The notes: generated by a model not told the origin, from the letters alone. A DNA stretch of 41,101 nucleotides from an uncultured Clostridium sp. (GCA_947574235.1 CANPIU010000002.1:68021-109121), one strand, 5' to 3'; shown: positions 7,778 to 16,617, counted from the first letter of the stretch. Numbers and translations: made by a program.

Positions 7778-10700
7778 TTATTTTATTACCATTAAGTTGA
7801 TTAATACTAATTTAATTTGAGCGGCATCATTAATTGTAATGTCAGCATCGTTATCAATATCTCCTGCTTTGAAACGAATTCCTGTTAATTTTTCATAGTC
7901 AATTAAATGTAGTTTTACTTGTGCTAAGTCATTAACAGAAACTTCTCCATCGCCATCTAAATCTCCTGTTACAACTAATGTATACTCTAATGTTTCTCCT
8001 ACTTTAATGGTCATTCCTGTTGCAAGAATATCTGCTTCTCCTAAAGTATTTCCTTCGCTATCGATGAATACCATTTCTTGCTCTGTTTCAACATTTTTCT
8101 TGAATGTTGCTACCGTTGTTCCTGGTGCAATTCTTGAAATATCTTTGTCTTCATCATTAATTACATATACGTCTGACGTAATTTTTTCTTCTACTGGCTC
8201 ATCTGGTATTTGAATAGCAATTGCTACTTCTGCGTCTTTGGTTCCAATGATACCATCTCCACCACTGGCTGTTATTCCTTTTAGTTTAATGGTTGTATTG
8301 GTTGCTTCTGTAATCGTATCTTTTACTTTGAAGCGTATGGTTAGCATTTCTCCATCTTGTGTTACATAAGCACCATTATCGATTACGAATTTTAGGTTTT
8401 CTTCGTTAATGGCATCTGCTTTTAATTCCCATCCATTTTTTCCAGTAATAGATATTCTATCCAAAATGTTCTTATTATATTCTAATTGTCCTGTTAAAGA
8501 GATAATTCCTTTTCCTAGGTTGTTTACATTATCAATATTAACATTTACTTCAAATTCTGTTCCTGGTTCTAGTTTAGATAAATCTACTGCTTCGTCTGTT
8601 GATACAATCGAAACACCAAATCCTCTAACACTTACTGCACAGGCATTACTTTCTGTTTCTTTACTAACTGTTCCTACGGTTGTTGTAACTTTTAAAGTAT
8701 AGTTACCAGCATCTGCTTCTGTTACGTTGTCAATTGTTAAATTTTTGCTAGTTTTTCCTTCTAATTTAACACCATCTTTATACCATTGATAGGTATAGGT
8801 TCCTTCTGTTTCTTGTACATTTGCATTGATAACTAATGGTCTATTTAAGCTTGCTTTTCTTTCTGTTGGTATGGTAACGGTTGCTGGTGTTACTTCTGGT
8901 TGAACCGCTACTTCTCCGTTTTTTTCTTCTTTTTCTACTACTGCTTTTGCAACAAAAGTTGCATCTACGATACAGTTTCCATCTTTAATGTCGTTGTAAC
9001 TTACGGTTACATCCATTGCTTCTTTGCTTGCCATTTGTGACATATCAATTGTTTCTCCACAAACAGTTAATGTTTCAATTTCATATCCTTCATCTGCTTC
9101 TACTGAAAGGGTCGTTGTTTCATTTTCGTTAAGTGTTATAATATTTCCTTCTGCTCTATTTCCTCCTGTAATTACACCACCTTCTGATGCTGATACAATT
9201 AATGATTTTTCTTGTGCTACTTGTGTTCCATCGTTTTCTACTACTGCTATTGCAAATGGGCTAAAAGAGTCACAAGTAATAATCAATCCATATGGTGTTA
9301 CCACACATGGTATTTCTTCTACACCTGTTACGTTTCCTTGAGCATCTCTCATAAAATGATATGCTTTAAAGGTAACGCCAGCATCTTCTGGTCCATAACC
9401 TGCTGGGAATCCTAATGCTAATCTTAGTCTATGACCTGTTTTTACAACATATTTTTTACATACGTTTAAAGATATATTATAAGTTTCGCTTGTAATTAGT
9501 TCTTGGTTAGGTAATTCTGCTTCCATTAAATTGTTCATGGTATCTTTTTCTGTTTTTGTTGTTTTGGTTGTTACTAAAGCGATTCTACTTTTTAATTTGT
9601 CTGATACAGCTTCCCCATCACTTGTTTGCCATCCGTTTAAAGATAAGTCTTCATTTTCTAAAAGTGTTGGTCTTGCAAATACTTCCCAATTTTGTGCCTT
9701 ATTCATACGGTAAGCACATGAAATGACATGAGCTGCTCCAAAAACAATTTCCATTGGCTCTTTTCCACTATTTTTTCCAACGGCACCAGTTAGATAAATA
9801 TGATAATTTGCCTGATCATCTGCATACATTTCACTAAATTTCAAATCAAAGGTTACTCTATTTTTTCCATCAAATTGGAAATTTGTAATTTCAGATTTTT
9901 CTGCTCCTGTTGCTCCTGTTGATTCCATTCTATAGCCAACTTCTGTTGCTCCTTGTGCTAATACTAAATCATCATCATAGGTAACATCAACATGGTAAGT
10001 TGGTCCTACTGCAAGTGTTTGTGTTGCTGGTGGTGTTTGTTTTTTTACATATGGTCTTCCTTTATAGGTTCCATTTGGATTGTATAATTTTCCGGATTGT
10101 GCTAAAAAGTCAGATTCGTCACCTTGGTAGGTTAAACCTGCTATTCCTTCTGATGGTGCTAATGTTGTTACGGCAAATTCCACATATTCTGAATTTGGAA
10201 CGGTAATATAGATATGGTCATCATAATCTTTAAATCCTCCAGCATATGGTTCTGGATCCATATAGCCCCATTTACCTTCAATCCATACTTCGTCACCTGG
10301 TTTGTATTCATGGTATTTCATTAGGATATATTTTCCTTCTGCTCTTGCTTTGGCATATCCTTTTCCTTCAAAACTTATATAGTAATCTCCTGCTTTGTAT
10401 TCTTCTGTTTCAGTTCCTTCTTGTTTGAATTTTACAAGTAATCCATTTTTATTAATAACAGCATCAATTCCATAATCTTCTGAATATAATTCTGGATATT
10501 GGAAAGTATAGTTTCCTGCTGCTTCTATAGTTCCTATTATTACATGTTCACGATTCATAGTTTCTGTTCCCACCATACAATATCTTGTATTTTCGAAACC
10601 TTCTACCATGTCGCTTCCTGGCTTGAAGTCTGGGTCTTCTTTATTTATGGTACTATCGCGTAAAAAGGGATCGTCTAATGTACTATCTACTGCATACCAA

Positions 10701-11554
10701 ATTTTTTGAGTTGCTCTAGCATTTGTTTCTTTTTCGATTTCTACATAATTCCACATATGAGGAACAGCTGCTGCCCCATCTGTTTGATGCGTTCCTTGTA
10801 CTAAAATATTATTAATTCCTACTCTATCTAAAATTGTTTTCAAGGCTCTTGCATATCCTTCACATACAGCTTGTTTTTTTACAAGTGCTCCATAAGGGGT
10901 TCCTAAAAATCCCTCATTTCCTTCGTCACAGTCACTTTCTAATTTATAAGATGTATTATATATAATTTCGTTATGCACATATTTGATTTGTTCTGCTACA
11001 AGGTTTTTTCCTTCTTCAACTTGAAGATTTTTGGCTCCTTCAACAATTTCATTGACACGAGCTTCTAATGCTTCTTTAGCTTCTACTACTTGTTCTTGGC
11101 TTGTAAATCCATCAATATAGTAAGTTTTTAGATTTCCTGAACCAATATTAGCATGATATCTGTTTTCTCCATCTTTTGTTACTCTAAGAGTAAGATTTGG
11201 AAAATTTACATAAAAAACTTCTGGGTAATCTACATAGAATGCATATCTTGCTGCATTCATTGCTTTCTTTAGTTCTGTATTTCCTTTCATATAGTTTTCT
11301 AGTTGTTCTTGGGAAACATATTTGTCGTCTTTTGCTAAGTCAAAACTTTCTGTTCCTGTTTCTAGAATTCCTTGCTCATACATTTCACAAATTCCATTGT
11401 ATATTTTTTTAGCGACTTCATCTAGTTGGTCGTAATGGAATTTTCCATTATTTGCGTCTTGCGCATATACAAAATTGTTAAATGGAATGATACTAATTTG
11501 TGCCATAAAGATTACAATTAATAACATTCCTGTAATAAGTTTTTTAAATTTCAT
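7778..11554 (-). CDS. Transglutaminase-like / Ig / cohesin / dockerin surface protein
   Basis: A 1258-residue secreted protein. Residues 1-31 are a signal peptide (cleavage after VYA). Residues about 190-300 are a transglutaminase-like domain with the triad Cys231 (AVCEGYARAL), His266 (PHMWNYVEI) and Asp290 (YAVDSTLDDP). Strand-rich repeats follow, then an Ig-like domain (YTYQWYKDGVKLEGK) and a cohesin-like domain (LEYNKNILDRISITGKNGW). The C-terminus is a dockerin with two F-hand repeats (GDLDGDGEVSVNDLAQVKLH and GDIDNDADITINDAAQIKL). Having both cohesin and dockerin, it could form chains or dock onto the protein encoded next. This is a small scaffold-like system, not a cellulosome, because no carbohydrate-active domain is seen. 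Confidence 0.9.
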   Translation of the reverse strand: MKFKKLITGMLLIVIFMAQISIIPFNNFVYAQDANNGKFHYDQLDEVAKKIYNGICEMYEQGILETGTESFDLAKDDKYVSQEQLENYMKGNTELKKAMNAARYAFYVDYPEVFYVNFPNLTLRVTKDGENRYHANIGSGNLKTYYIDGFTSQEQVVEAKEALEARVNEIVEGAKNLQVEEGKNLVAEQIKYVHNEIIYNTSYKLESDCDEGNEGFLGTPYGALVKKQAVCEGYARALKTILDRVGINNILVQGTHQTDGAAAVPHMWNYVEIEKETNARATQKIWYAVDSTLDDPFLRDSTINKEDPDFKPGSDMVEGFENTRYCMVGTETMNREHVIIGTIEAAGNYTFQYPELYSEDYGIDAVINKNGLLVKFKQEGTETEEYKAGDYYISFEGKGYAKARAEGKYILMKYHEYKPGDEVWIEGKWGYMDPEPYAGGFKDYDDHIYITVPNSEYVEFAVTTLAPSEGIAGLTYQGDESDFLAQSGKLYNPNGTYKGRPYVKKQTPPATQTLAVGPTYHVDVTYDDDLVLAQGATEVGYRMESTGATGAEKSEITNFQFDGKNRVTFDLKFSEMYADDQANYHIYLTGAVGKNSGKEPMEIVFGAAHVISCAYRMNKAQNWEVFARPTLLENEDLSLNGWQTSDGEAVSDKLKSRIALVTTKTTKTEKDTMNNLMEAELPNQELITSETYNISLNVCKKYVVKTGHRLRLALGFPAGYGPEDAGVTFKAYHFMRDAQGNVTGVEEIPCVVTPYGLIITCDSFSPFAIAVVENDGTQVAQEKSLIVSASEGGVITGGNRAEGNIITLNENETTTLSVEADEGYEIETLTVCGETIDMSQMASKEAMDVTVSYNDIKDGNCIVDATFVAKAVVEKEEKNGEVAVQPEVTPATVTIPTERKASLNRPLVINANVQETEGTYTYQWYKDGVKLEGKTSKNLTIDNVTEADAGNYTLKVTTTVGTVSKETESNACAVSVRGFGVSIVSTDEAVDLSKLEPGTEFEVNVNIDNVNNLGKGIISLTGQLEYNKNILDRISITGKNGWELKADAINEENLKFVIDNGAYVTQDGEMLTIRFKVKDTITEATNTTIKLKGITASGGDGIIGTKDAEVAIAIQIPDEPVEEKITSDVYVINDEDKDISRIAPGTTVATFKKNVETEQEMVFIDSEGNTLGEADILATGMTIKVGETLEYTLVVTGDLDGDGEVSVNDLAQVKLHLIDYEKLTGIRFKAGDIDNDADITINDAAQIKLVLINLMVIK

Positions 11555-11610
11555 AAATTAATTCCTCTCCTTCTTTTTAATAATAAAAAACCTTTGTACA
11601 TAACATTTCC

Positions 11611-11639
11611 ATTATAGCATATTTTTGGTAATCGGTCAA
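11611..11639 (-). promoter_or_regulatory. Promoter of the cohesin/dockerin operon
   Basis: On the minus strand TTGACC (11634-11639), 17 bases and TATAAT (11611-11616), with TGC directly before the -10 (extended -10). This is a very strong consensus promoter. Confidence 0.9.
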
Positions 11640-11651
11640 TATTCTTTCTAC

Positions 11652-11683
11652 AAAAAAATCCACCTTCTAAAAGGTAGATTTTA
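11652..11683 (-). terminator. Terminator of the cotJC transcript
   Basis: On the minus strand ATCTACCTT pairs with AAGGTGGAT around TTAG, followed by TTTTTTT. It marks the original 3' end of the cotJC transcription unit. Confidence 0.88.
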
Positions 11684-11716
11684 ATATTTTTCTCTGAATT
11701 TTAATTGAATTTTCAA

Positions 11717-11926
11717 TTAATTTAATTCGCAATTTTTAATGTCATTCATAAAGAACTTTCTTTCTGCTAACTTGTCTTGAACTCCACGAAGTGCTTCACC
11801 AAATCTTTGGAAATGTACTACTTCTCTTTCACGTAAATATCTTAATGGATCTAATACGTCTGGATTATCACGACAAAGGTCAATTAATTTTTCGTAGGTT
11901 GCTCTTGCTTTTTGTTCTGCTACCAC
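11717..11926 (-). pseudogene. cotJC: 3' fragment of spore coat gene cotJC, cut by element insertion
   Basis: The 69 readable codons match the C-terminal third of CotJC, a manganese-catalase-family spore coat protein of about 190 residues. The match begins inside the conserved DI-AAEQKARATYEKLI segment and includes LRYLREREVVHFQRFGEALR. Upstream of codon GTG (11924-11926), similarity stops at once and the element begins, 17 bases before the recombinase stop. There is no promoter or ribosome site for this fragment. The 5' two thirds should lie beyond the other end of the element. If the element excises precisely, an intact cotJC would be restored. Confidence 0.85.
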
Positions 11927-11942
11927 TATGAAAGTACAACAA
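11918..11942. other. Element/chromosome junction (attachment site half)
   Basis: Coding similarity to cotJC ends at about 11921-11926 (minus-strand GTGGTAGCAGAA), and the recombinase gene ends at 11943. Large serine recombinases integrate at short, nearly non-repeated sites with a 2-base core, and their genes usually lie next to one end, as here. The exact crossover bases cannot be fixed without the other end. Confidence 0.7.
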
Positions 11943-13583
11943 TTAAAATTTCCAATTTATTTTAATTTCTTTTTTCTTTGTTATTGGGTCTTTTGCTCCA
12001 ACCTCTATATAATCTATTAAACCCTCAATCATTTCTCTTGTAAGTTCTGTTACATTAACATATTGTTCTAATATCTGTCTTTTAGATTTTAATGTATCTT
12101 GCTCATTGTTAAGTTCCAATAGTTTCGCTTGTTTTTCTACTAATAATGTTTCAATATGTTCTTTATCTTTTCTTAATTCTGCACTTAATGAAACAAATTC
12201 TTCTTGGGTTATACTTTCATTTACTTTTTGCATAAATAGTTCTTTCAATGCTTTTTCATACTTATTTACATTTGCTTGATATTGTGATATTTCTTTCTGC
12301 AATAATTCTTTATCATTTCTAAACTGCTTTAAGATAACATTTTCCTCTAATTGGTCTACATTTAAGTATTGTTCTATCAATAAATTTAATTCTTTCAAAA
12401 CAGTTCTTTTTAATACATTCTCCGATATAAAACTACCTATACATTCATTTTTGTCCACTTGTCTTGTAGGGCATCTCAAATACCTATCTTCGTGTGATTT
12501 ACTTGTTTTTAATGTATAACCACAATGCTTACATTTACATTTCTTTGCAAATATTCCAATTTTCCCATCACTAAATGACTTAAAATTTGCATTGATTTTA
12601 CTTTGCACACTATTCCATAACTCTGTATCAATAATTGCTTCATGCGTTCCTGATACTATAACCCATTGGTCTTTTGGTTTTGGTTTATTCTTCTTACTTT
12701 TATATGAAACACTTCCATATTTACCTTGTACCATATTTCCTATATACATTTCATTATGTAATATATCATTTATTGAAAAATATTTCCATAACGTTCCTAA
12801 TTTGTCGGATGGTATTTTATATTTTATTCCTTGTTGTGCTTTATATTGTGTTGGGTTTGGTATTCCTCTACGATTTAATTCTCTTGCTATTGCTGTTTTT
12901 CCCATACCTTGATTATATAAAGAAAATATTTCTCTTACAACTTTTGCTGGTTCTGGGTCAATAATTAAATGTCCTTTTTGGTTTGGATCTTTCTTATAAC
13001 CATATAATACTAATCCTCCTGTATGCAATCCATTTTGCCTTTTACTTTTTAAAACTGATTTTATATTTTCTGATAAGTCTTCTAGATACCACTCATTGAC
13101 TAAACCATTTATTTGTCTTGATTTTTTGTTACCTTTTACTGCTGTATCTGCATTATCTACTAAACTAATAAATCTAATACCCCATTCAATAAACAAACCA
13201 TTTATATATTTTTCTACCAATTCTAGTTCCCTTGTAAAACGACTTTGGCTCTTACATAATATAATATCAATTTTCCTTTGCTCTGCTAATTTTAGTATTT
13301 TATTAAATTGGGGTCTGTTTCTATCCGCTCCAGTGTAATCGTCATCGCTATAAACCTCTTCAATTTCCCACCCTTGACTTATTGCATACTCTGTCAACAT
13401 TAACTTTTGATTTTGAATACTTGTGCTATCATCCTCCTTGTTTTCCTTGTTTCTGTCCTCCTCTGATAGTCTGCAATAGATTGCTACTCTTAATTTTTTA
13501 CTTTCCACAACTGCTTTGATTTCTTCTATTTTCTCATTTGATAAAGTAGTATATGGAATTGTTTGATTATTTATTTTGTTCAT
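11943..13583 (-). CDS. Large serine recombinase (integrase)
   Basis: This 546-residue site-specific recombinase should integrate and excise the element. The N-terminal resolvase domain has catalytic Ser40 in YCRLSEED, with ARG-type residues in SQSRFTRELELVEKYI. The recombinase domain follows (KVVREIFSLYNQGMGKTAIARELNRRGIPNP). The zinc-ribbon domain holds the Cys pairs CKCKHCGYTL and YLRCPTR, with a further Cys. A long coiled coil spans about 410-510. Start ATG 13583 has GGAGG 9 bases upstream. Its 3' end touches the junction with cotJC, the normal position for such integrases. Confidence 0.96.
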   Translation of the reverse strand: MNKINNQTIPYTTLSNEKIEEIKAVVESKKLRVAIYCRLSEEDRNKENKEDDSTSIQNQKLMLTEYAISQGWEIEEVYSDDDYTGADRNRPQFNKILKLAEQRKIDIILCKSQSRFTRELELVEKYINGLFIEWGIRFISLVDNADTAVKGNKKSRQINGLVNEWYLEDLSENIKSVLKSKRQNGLHTGGLVLYGYKKDPNQKGHLIIDPEPAKVVREIFSLYNQGMGKTAIARELNRRGIPNPTQYKAQQGIKYKIPSDKLGTLWKYFSINDILHNEMYIGNMVQGKYGSVSYKSKKNKPKPKDQWVIVSGTHEAIIDTELWNSVQSKINANFKSFSDGKIGIFAKKCKCKHCGYTLKTSKSHEDRYLRCPTRQVDKNECIGSFISENVLKRTVLKELNLLIEQYLNVDQLEENVILKQFRNDKELLQKEISQYQANVNKYEKALKELFMQKVNESITQEEFVSLSAELRKDKEHIETLLVEKQAKLLELNNEQDTLKSKRQILEQYVNVTELTREMIEGLIDYIEVGAKDPITKKKEIKINWKF

Positions 13584-13618
13584 TTTATAGATTTCCTCCC
13601 ATGAAAGAATTAATAAAA

Positions 13619-13663
13619 TGAACCAATATTCATACTGTTGTTATAACATACAAATACTGGTTC
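13619..13663. repeat. Inverted repeat upstream of the recombinase
   Basis: GAACCAATATTCATA and TACAAATACTGGTTC match in 12 of 15 paired positions and flank a 15-base spacer. It lies between the small gene at 13685 and the recombinase ribosome site, so it may be an attenuator or an operator. Confidence 0.5.
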
Positions 13664-13684
13664 GTAAACTCATTTCAATAAAAT

Positions 13685-13795
13685 TTATCTATTTATTATT
13701 AAGTTGACTATATTTTGCCATAACTTATTAAATGTTTCTTTTCTTTCTTGTTCATTATTTGAAACAAATATATTTTTACAATCCACTTCATACAT
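13685..13795 (-). CDS. Small protein (36 aa) upstream of the recombinase
   Basis: The ORF begins MYEVDCKNIFVSNNEQERKE and ends NLIINR. A GAGGTG ribosome site lies 9 bases before ATG 13795. It is polar with a hydrophobic C-terminus. Its position just ahead of the integrase suggests a recombination accessory role, for example directionality control, but this is a guess from context. Function unknown. Confidence 0.65.
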   Translation of the reverse strand: MYEVDCKNIFVSNNEQERKETFNKLWQNIVNLIINR

Positions 13796-13853
13796 ACTAG
13801 ATACACCTCATTTAATAATATTCATTCTTGCATAGTTTATTCGTTTGTAACCC

Positions 13854-14276
13854 TTATAGATTTGTCCATTTTATTTTTTTAGGTACATCATTGCCTACAA
13901 TAATTCCCTTTTTTAAATGATATGCTTTTGTCTTATCTTTATATTGATATATAGAAGAATTCCAATTTCTAAATACCCTATTACTTATTGCATTTCTACT
14001 ACTAGAAAGTTCTTGTATATCTTGTAAATGTTGTTGTTTCATAAAGGCATACTGTTGTCTCTTTTCCTGTCTTATCTTCTTCATTTTATTATTCGTATAT
14101 ATTTTTTTTCGTTTTTGTGTTTCTGCTTTTTGTCTATCCTTTTTATTTTTGTATCTAATATCATTTTTTATAATTTTAGAAATATAGGCTCTACTAACTT
14201 GTACTGTATTTGCAATATCTATAATTTTCATATCATTTTCATAATATAATTCTATAATTTCTTGTTTTTTACTCAT
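13854..14276 (-). CDS. HTH DNA-binding protein
   Basis: A 140-residue protein. Residues 1-40 form a helix-turn-helix of the sigma-region-4/Hin type (IIELYYENDMKIIDIANTVQ, VSRAYISKIIKND). A long, highly basic Lys/Arg-rich helix follows (about 45-90), then a short tail. The HTH is strong and the rest is unrecognised. It lies leftward between the sigma-like genes and the integrase and probably regulates the element or binds its DNA. Confidence 0.7.
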   Translation of the reverse strand: MSKKQEIIELYYENDMKIIDIANTVQVSRAYISKIIKNDIRYKNKKDRQKAETQKRKKIYTNNKMKKIRQEKRQQYAFMKQQHLQDIQELSSSRNAISNRVFRNWNSSIYQYKDKTKAYHLKKGIIVGNDVPKKIKWTNL

Positions 14277-14352
14277 GCTTTAACCTCTGTAATTAGTTAA
14301 ATTTTGTATCACACTTTTTTCACATGAAGAAACTAATAGAGTATATAAAACT

Positions 14353-14529
14353 CTACTTTATTTCTAAATCCTTCATTGCTTGTTTAAAGTCTTGATCACT
14401 TAATTTTTTAACTTTTTCATTTTTTCTAATTTTGTCATATTTCTTTTTTCTTTCAATGCAATCTATAATTTCTTTCATAAAAAAACCTAGTATGAAAGAG
14501 ATTATAAAAAAAATAATATTTTTCAACAT
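14353..14529 (-). CDS. Small membrane protein (58 aa)
   Basis: An N-terminal hydrophobic helix (LKNIIFFIISFILGFFMKEI) is followed by a Lys-rich cytoplasmic tail ending KQAMKDLEIK. A GGAG site lies 10 bases before ATG 14529, inside the end of the upstream gene, so the two are co-translated. Function unknown. Confidence 0.65.
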   Translation of the reverse strand: MLKNIIFFIISFILGFFMKEIIDCIERKKKYDKIRKNEKVKKLSDQDFKQAMKDLEIK

Positions 14530-14530
14530 T

Positions 14531-14800
14531 TTATTTTTTCTCCTTTTTCTCTTTCATCATTATATTGGCTAATCTTTTTACTTCCTTATCTCCAAATTTT
14601 TCATAAAACATTTTTACTTCTTGTTTTATTGATTTTGGTGTAATTTCTGTTGCACTATTTTTTAAAGTATGGAATACTAATTGAGAATAAGCTATAATAG
14701 TGTCTTGATCTACATTTGTTTTCAATGTTTCCTTTTGTTTCTTAATTTCTTTTGCATCTTTCGTTTCGGTTGTTAGTTTAATATTTTTTTCATCGACCAT
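14531..14800 (-). CDS. Hypothetical protein (89 aa)
   Basis: A charged helical protein with a Lys/Glu-rich N-terminus and a C-terminal Lys cluster. The middle segment (DTIIAYSQLVFHTLKNSATE) looks like a folded helical domain. The stop is directly before the small membrane protein start at 14529. No family recognised. Confidence 0.6.
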   Translation of the reverse strand: MVDEKNIKLTTETKDAKEIKKQKETLKTNVDQDTIIAYSQLVFHTLKNSATEITPKSIKQEVKMFYEKFGDKEVKRLANIMMKEKKEKK

Positions 14801-14878
14801 AAGTTCTGACCTCCTTTTCTTTATCTACCCATAGAAGTCCAATTTTTCTGGTCGATGTTGCAAATTTCAAAAATTTCT

Positions 14879-15046
14879 TTATTTTTTTCTATTTCTAGTT
14901 AAAGTTCTAAATATCTCAAGTTCAATCTCTTGCTTTAAATCTTCATCAAACCCATTAATTAATGTACTTTGCCTGATTATTAATGGATTATAATCTTTAA
15001 TTATTTTCATTACTTCTTCATCTGCTAAATTAAATTCATTAAACAT
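14879..15046 (-). CDS. HTH_16-like small conjugative-element protein (55 aa)
   Basis: The product starts MFNEFNLADEEVMKIIKDYN and includes PLIIRQSTLINGFDEDLKQE, the pattern of the small helix-turn-helix proteins paired with Orf7-like sigma factors in Tn916-type elements (region-2-like). A very strong AGGAGG site lies 9 bases before ATG 15046, inside the last codons of the sigma-like gene. Probably co-regulates element transcription with that gene. Confidence 0.65.
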   Translation of the reverse strand: MFNEFNLADEEVMKIIKDYNPLIIRQSTLINGFDEDLKQEIELEIFRTLTRNRKK

Positions 15047-15047
15047 T

Positions 15048-15473
15048 TTAATTGCCTCCTAATAATTTTTTCATAATTTTATCTAATGCTTTATTCTTCA
15101 ATCTCCAAATTGTAGTTCTATCTTTTTTCATTTCTGTTGCAATTTCATTTATAGTGTTTTCTTTTTTATACAATGAAAATAGCACTATTTTTTCTTCTAA
15201 TGTCAAAGTTTTTATAACACTGCGTAATTTGTCATCATATATTATCTTTTCAAATTGTATAGCTGTTTTTATCTCTTCCTCGCATTTCCTTATTACAATA
15301 TCAATGATAGAATCTGATTCTAAATCAATGCAGTCTTTGAATTCTATGTGTTTATAATTTACATAGTTATAATTCTCTCTTATGTATTTCTTTTTTGTAT
15401 TTATAATCAATATCTTTAAGTATGACTTCTCTTCTTTTGATAATTCCTCAAATAAAAAATCCTTCCTTTTCAT
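15048..15473 (-). CDS. Sigma-70-like regulator (Tn916 Orf7 type)
   Basis: A 141-residue protein with a clear C-terminal sigma region 4 HTH (LTLEEKIVLFSLYKKENTIN, EIATEMKKDRTTIWRLKNKA). The N-terminal part is acidic and helical with YLKILIINTKKKYIRENYNY. Proteins of this size in conjugative elements act as transcription regulators of transfer or excision genes. It forms an operon with the 55-residue protein (2-base gap). Confidence 0.8.
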   Translation of the reverse strand: MKRKDFLFEELSKEEKSYLKILIINTKKKYIRENYNYVNYKHIEFKDCIDLESDSIIDIVIRKCEEEIKTAIQFEKIIYDDKLRSVIKTLTLEEKIVLFSLYKKENTINEIATEMKKDRTTIWRLKNKALDKIMKKLLGGN

Positions 15474-15833
15474 ATTCTTTTCTCCAATCTTTTAAATTGG
15501 ACAAATCTGAAAATTAAAGGAAGGTATTGATTATTCAATTACTTTTCCACCTAATCTATATCAATTTAATTAATTCATAATAAAAATCCCCCTAAATAAT
15601 AGTCTATAAAATTAAATATTAGTATTTTTCTTATTCTTTCGTTTTTTTGTTTTCTGCTGTACAAATCTAATATCTTCCTTGAATTTTACAGACTATTGTC
15701 CTAGCAAAAATCATATTATGATTTCGTTATGCTGTCTCAAAAACGGAAAAAGTCGGAATAAATCGGCAAAAATCAGTACATTTTGTCGAATATTTACAAG
15801 TAGCAATCACATTTTCTATATGTTTGTAGTTGC
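15474..15833. other. Intergenic control region between sigma-like and Spo0A-like genes
   Basis: About 360 bases without a gene. It contains a short inverted repeat (TCCAAT/ATTGGA, 15482-15500) in the leader of the sigma-like gene, an AT-rich middle, and a relatively G-rich stretch 15735-15775 with repeated TCGGAA/TCGGCA motifs, leading to an exact 0A-box. It probably controls both divergent genes. Confidence 0.5.
15784..15790 (+). promoter_or_regulatory. 0A-box (Spo0A binding consensus)
   Basis: TGTCGAA matches the known Spo0A recognition heptamer exactly. It lies 43 bases upstream of the -35 of the Spo0A-like gene and is preceded by related TCGGAA and TCGGCA motifs. It could bind host Spo0A or the element-encoded paralogue. 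Confidence 0.55.
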
Positions 15834-15862
15834 TTGTCATTCTTTACAATTTATGGTAAAAT
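15834..15862 (+). promoter_or_regulatory. Promoter of the Spo0A-like gene
   Basis: TTGTCA (15834-15839), 17 bases, TAAAAT (15857-15862). It overlaps the upstream in-frame Met at 15834, which is therefore not the start. Confidence 0.85.
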
Positions 15863-15890
15863 ACAAAAAATCATTATAGGAGGAATTATT

Positions 15891-16616
15891 ATGATTAAAG
15901 TAATAATTGCCAATAATGATATTTTGTATGACAACTTATCTAAAATTGCATTAGAAACAAAAGAAACAATTGAAATAATAAACGTTCCACAAAACCAAGT
16001 GAATTCTATAATTGGTCAAATTAAAACAAGAAAAAATTTAATAATATTAGACTCTCTTACTTCAGTAATTTTCTGTTCAAACCTCCTGAAGAATGCAATT
16101 AAAACGAAAGTCAATATCATTATTTTGGTAATGGATTTTAGTAACATATCTAGCGTTATCACTGACCACACTCGCCATTTCTTTTTTAAGAAAAAAAGCT
16201 TAGATTTTTCATTATTTCAAACTACACACTTAATTTCAAACGCCTTAAAGGATACTTTGGAAATTGAAAAAACTATTGACAACATTTTATGGCGAATAGG
16301 ACTTACAACTTATTTTAAAGGAACTAAATATCTAAAAGATGCCATACTGTTGGCATATTCAGATAGAACATTATTACTAAATGCTCAACTTCTTGTAAGA
16401 AAAGTGGCTGAAAAAAATCATATTTCAAATAATAAAGATAAAATTGTTCGTTCTGATATGGATAAAAGTTTAAATACTGCACTCGATTTGCTTGATATAA
16501 ATGTTCTTTATGATATTTTCAAAGATGAGTATGATGGCAGAAAAATTAGTTTACGATATTTTATTGATTTATGTATTCAATATCTGGAAAATAAAAAATG
16601 TTCCTTCTTATCTTAA
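15891..16616 (+). CDS. Spo0A-like regulator with degenerate receiver
   Basis: A 241-residue protein resembling Spo0A (about 265) end to end. Residues 1-120 follow the receiver fold, but the acidic pocket ADDN is ANND (7-10). D54 in LIILDS and a lysine cluster at 100-102 remain. Residues 128-234 match the Spo0A DNA-binding domain: IGLTTYFKGTKYLKDAILLA corresponds to the IG-hydrophobic-KG-YL-AI signature, then LLVRKVAEKN. The recognition-helix region differs from the host-type SRVERAIRHAIE, so target preference may have shifted. Start ATG 15891 has AGGAGG 7 bases upstream. Phosphorylation-independent action or dimerisation with host Spo0A is possible (inference). Confidence 0.75.
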   Translation: MIKVIIANNDILYDNLSKIALETKETIEIINVPQNQVNSIIGQIKTRKNLIILDSLTSVIFCSNLLKNAIKTKVNIIILVMDFSNISSVITDHTRHFFFKKKSLDFSLFQTTHLISNALKDTLEIEKTIDNILWRIGLTTYFKGTKYLKDAILLAYSDRTLLLNAQLLVRKVAEKNHISNNKDKIVRSDMDKSLNTALDLLDINVLYDIFKDEYDGRKISLRYFIDLCIQYLENKKCSFLS

Positions 16617-16617
16617 A

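Noticed and set aside
14028..14249. Rightward open frame across the HTH gene
   Set aside because: Phe/Ile/Leu-rich antisense of a Lys-rich protein; no start signal.
13854..15473. Relaxase hidden among the small leftward genes
   Set aside because: None has the HUH or Tyr motifs or the size of a relaxase; they are small HTH or sigma-like proteins.
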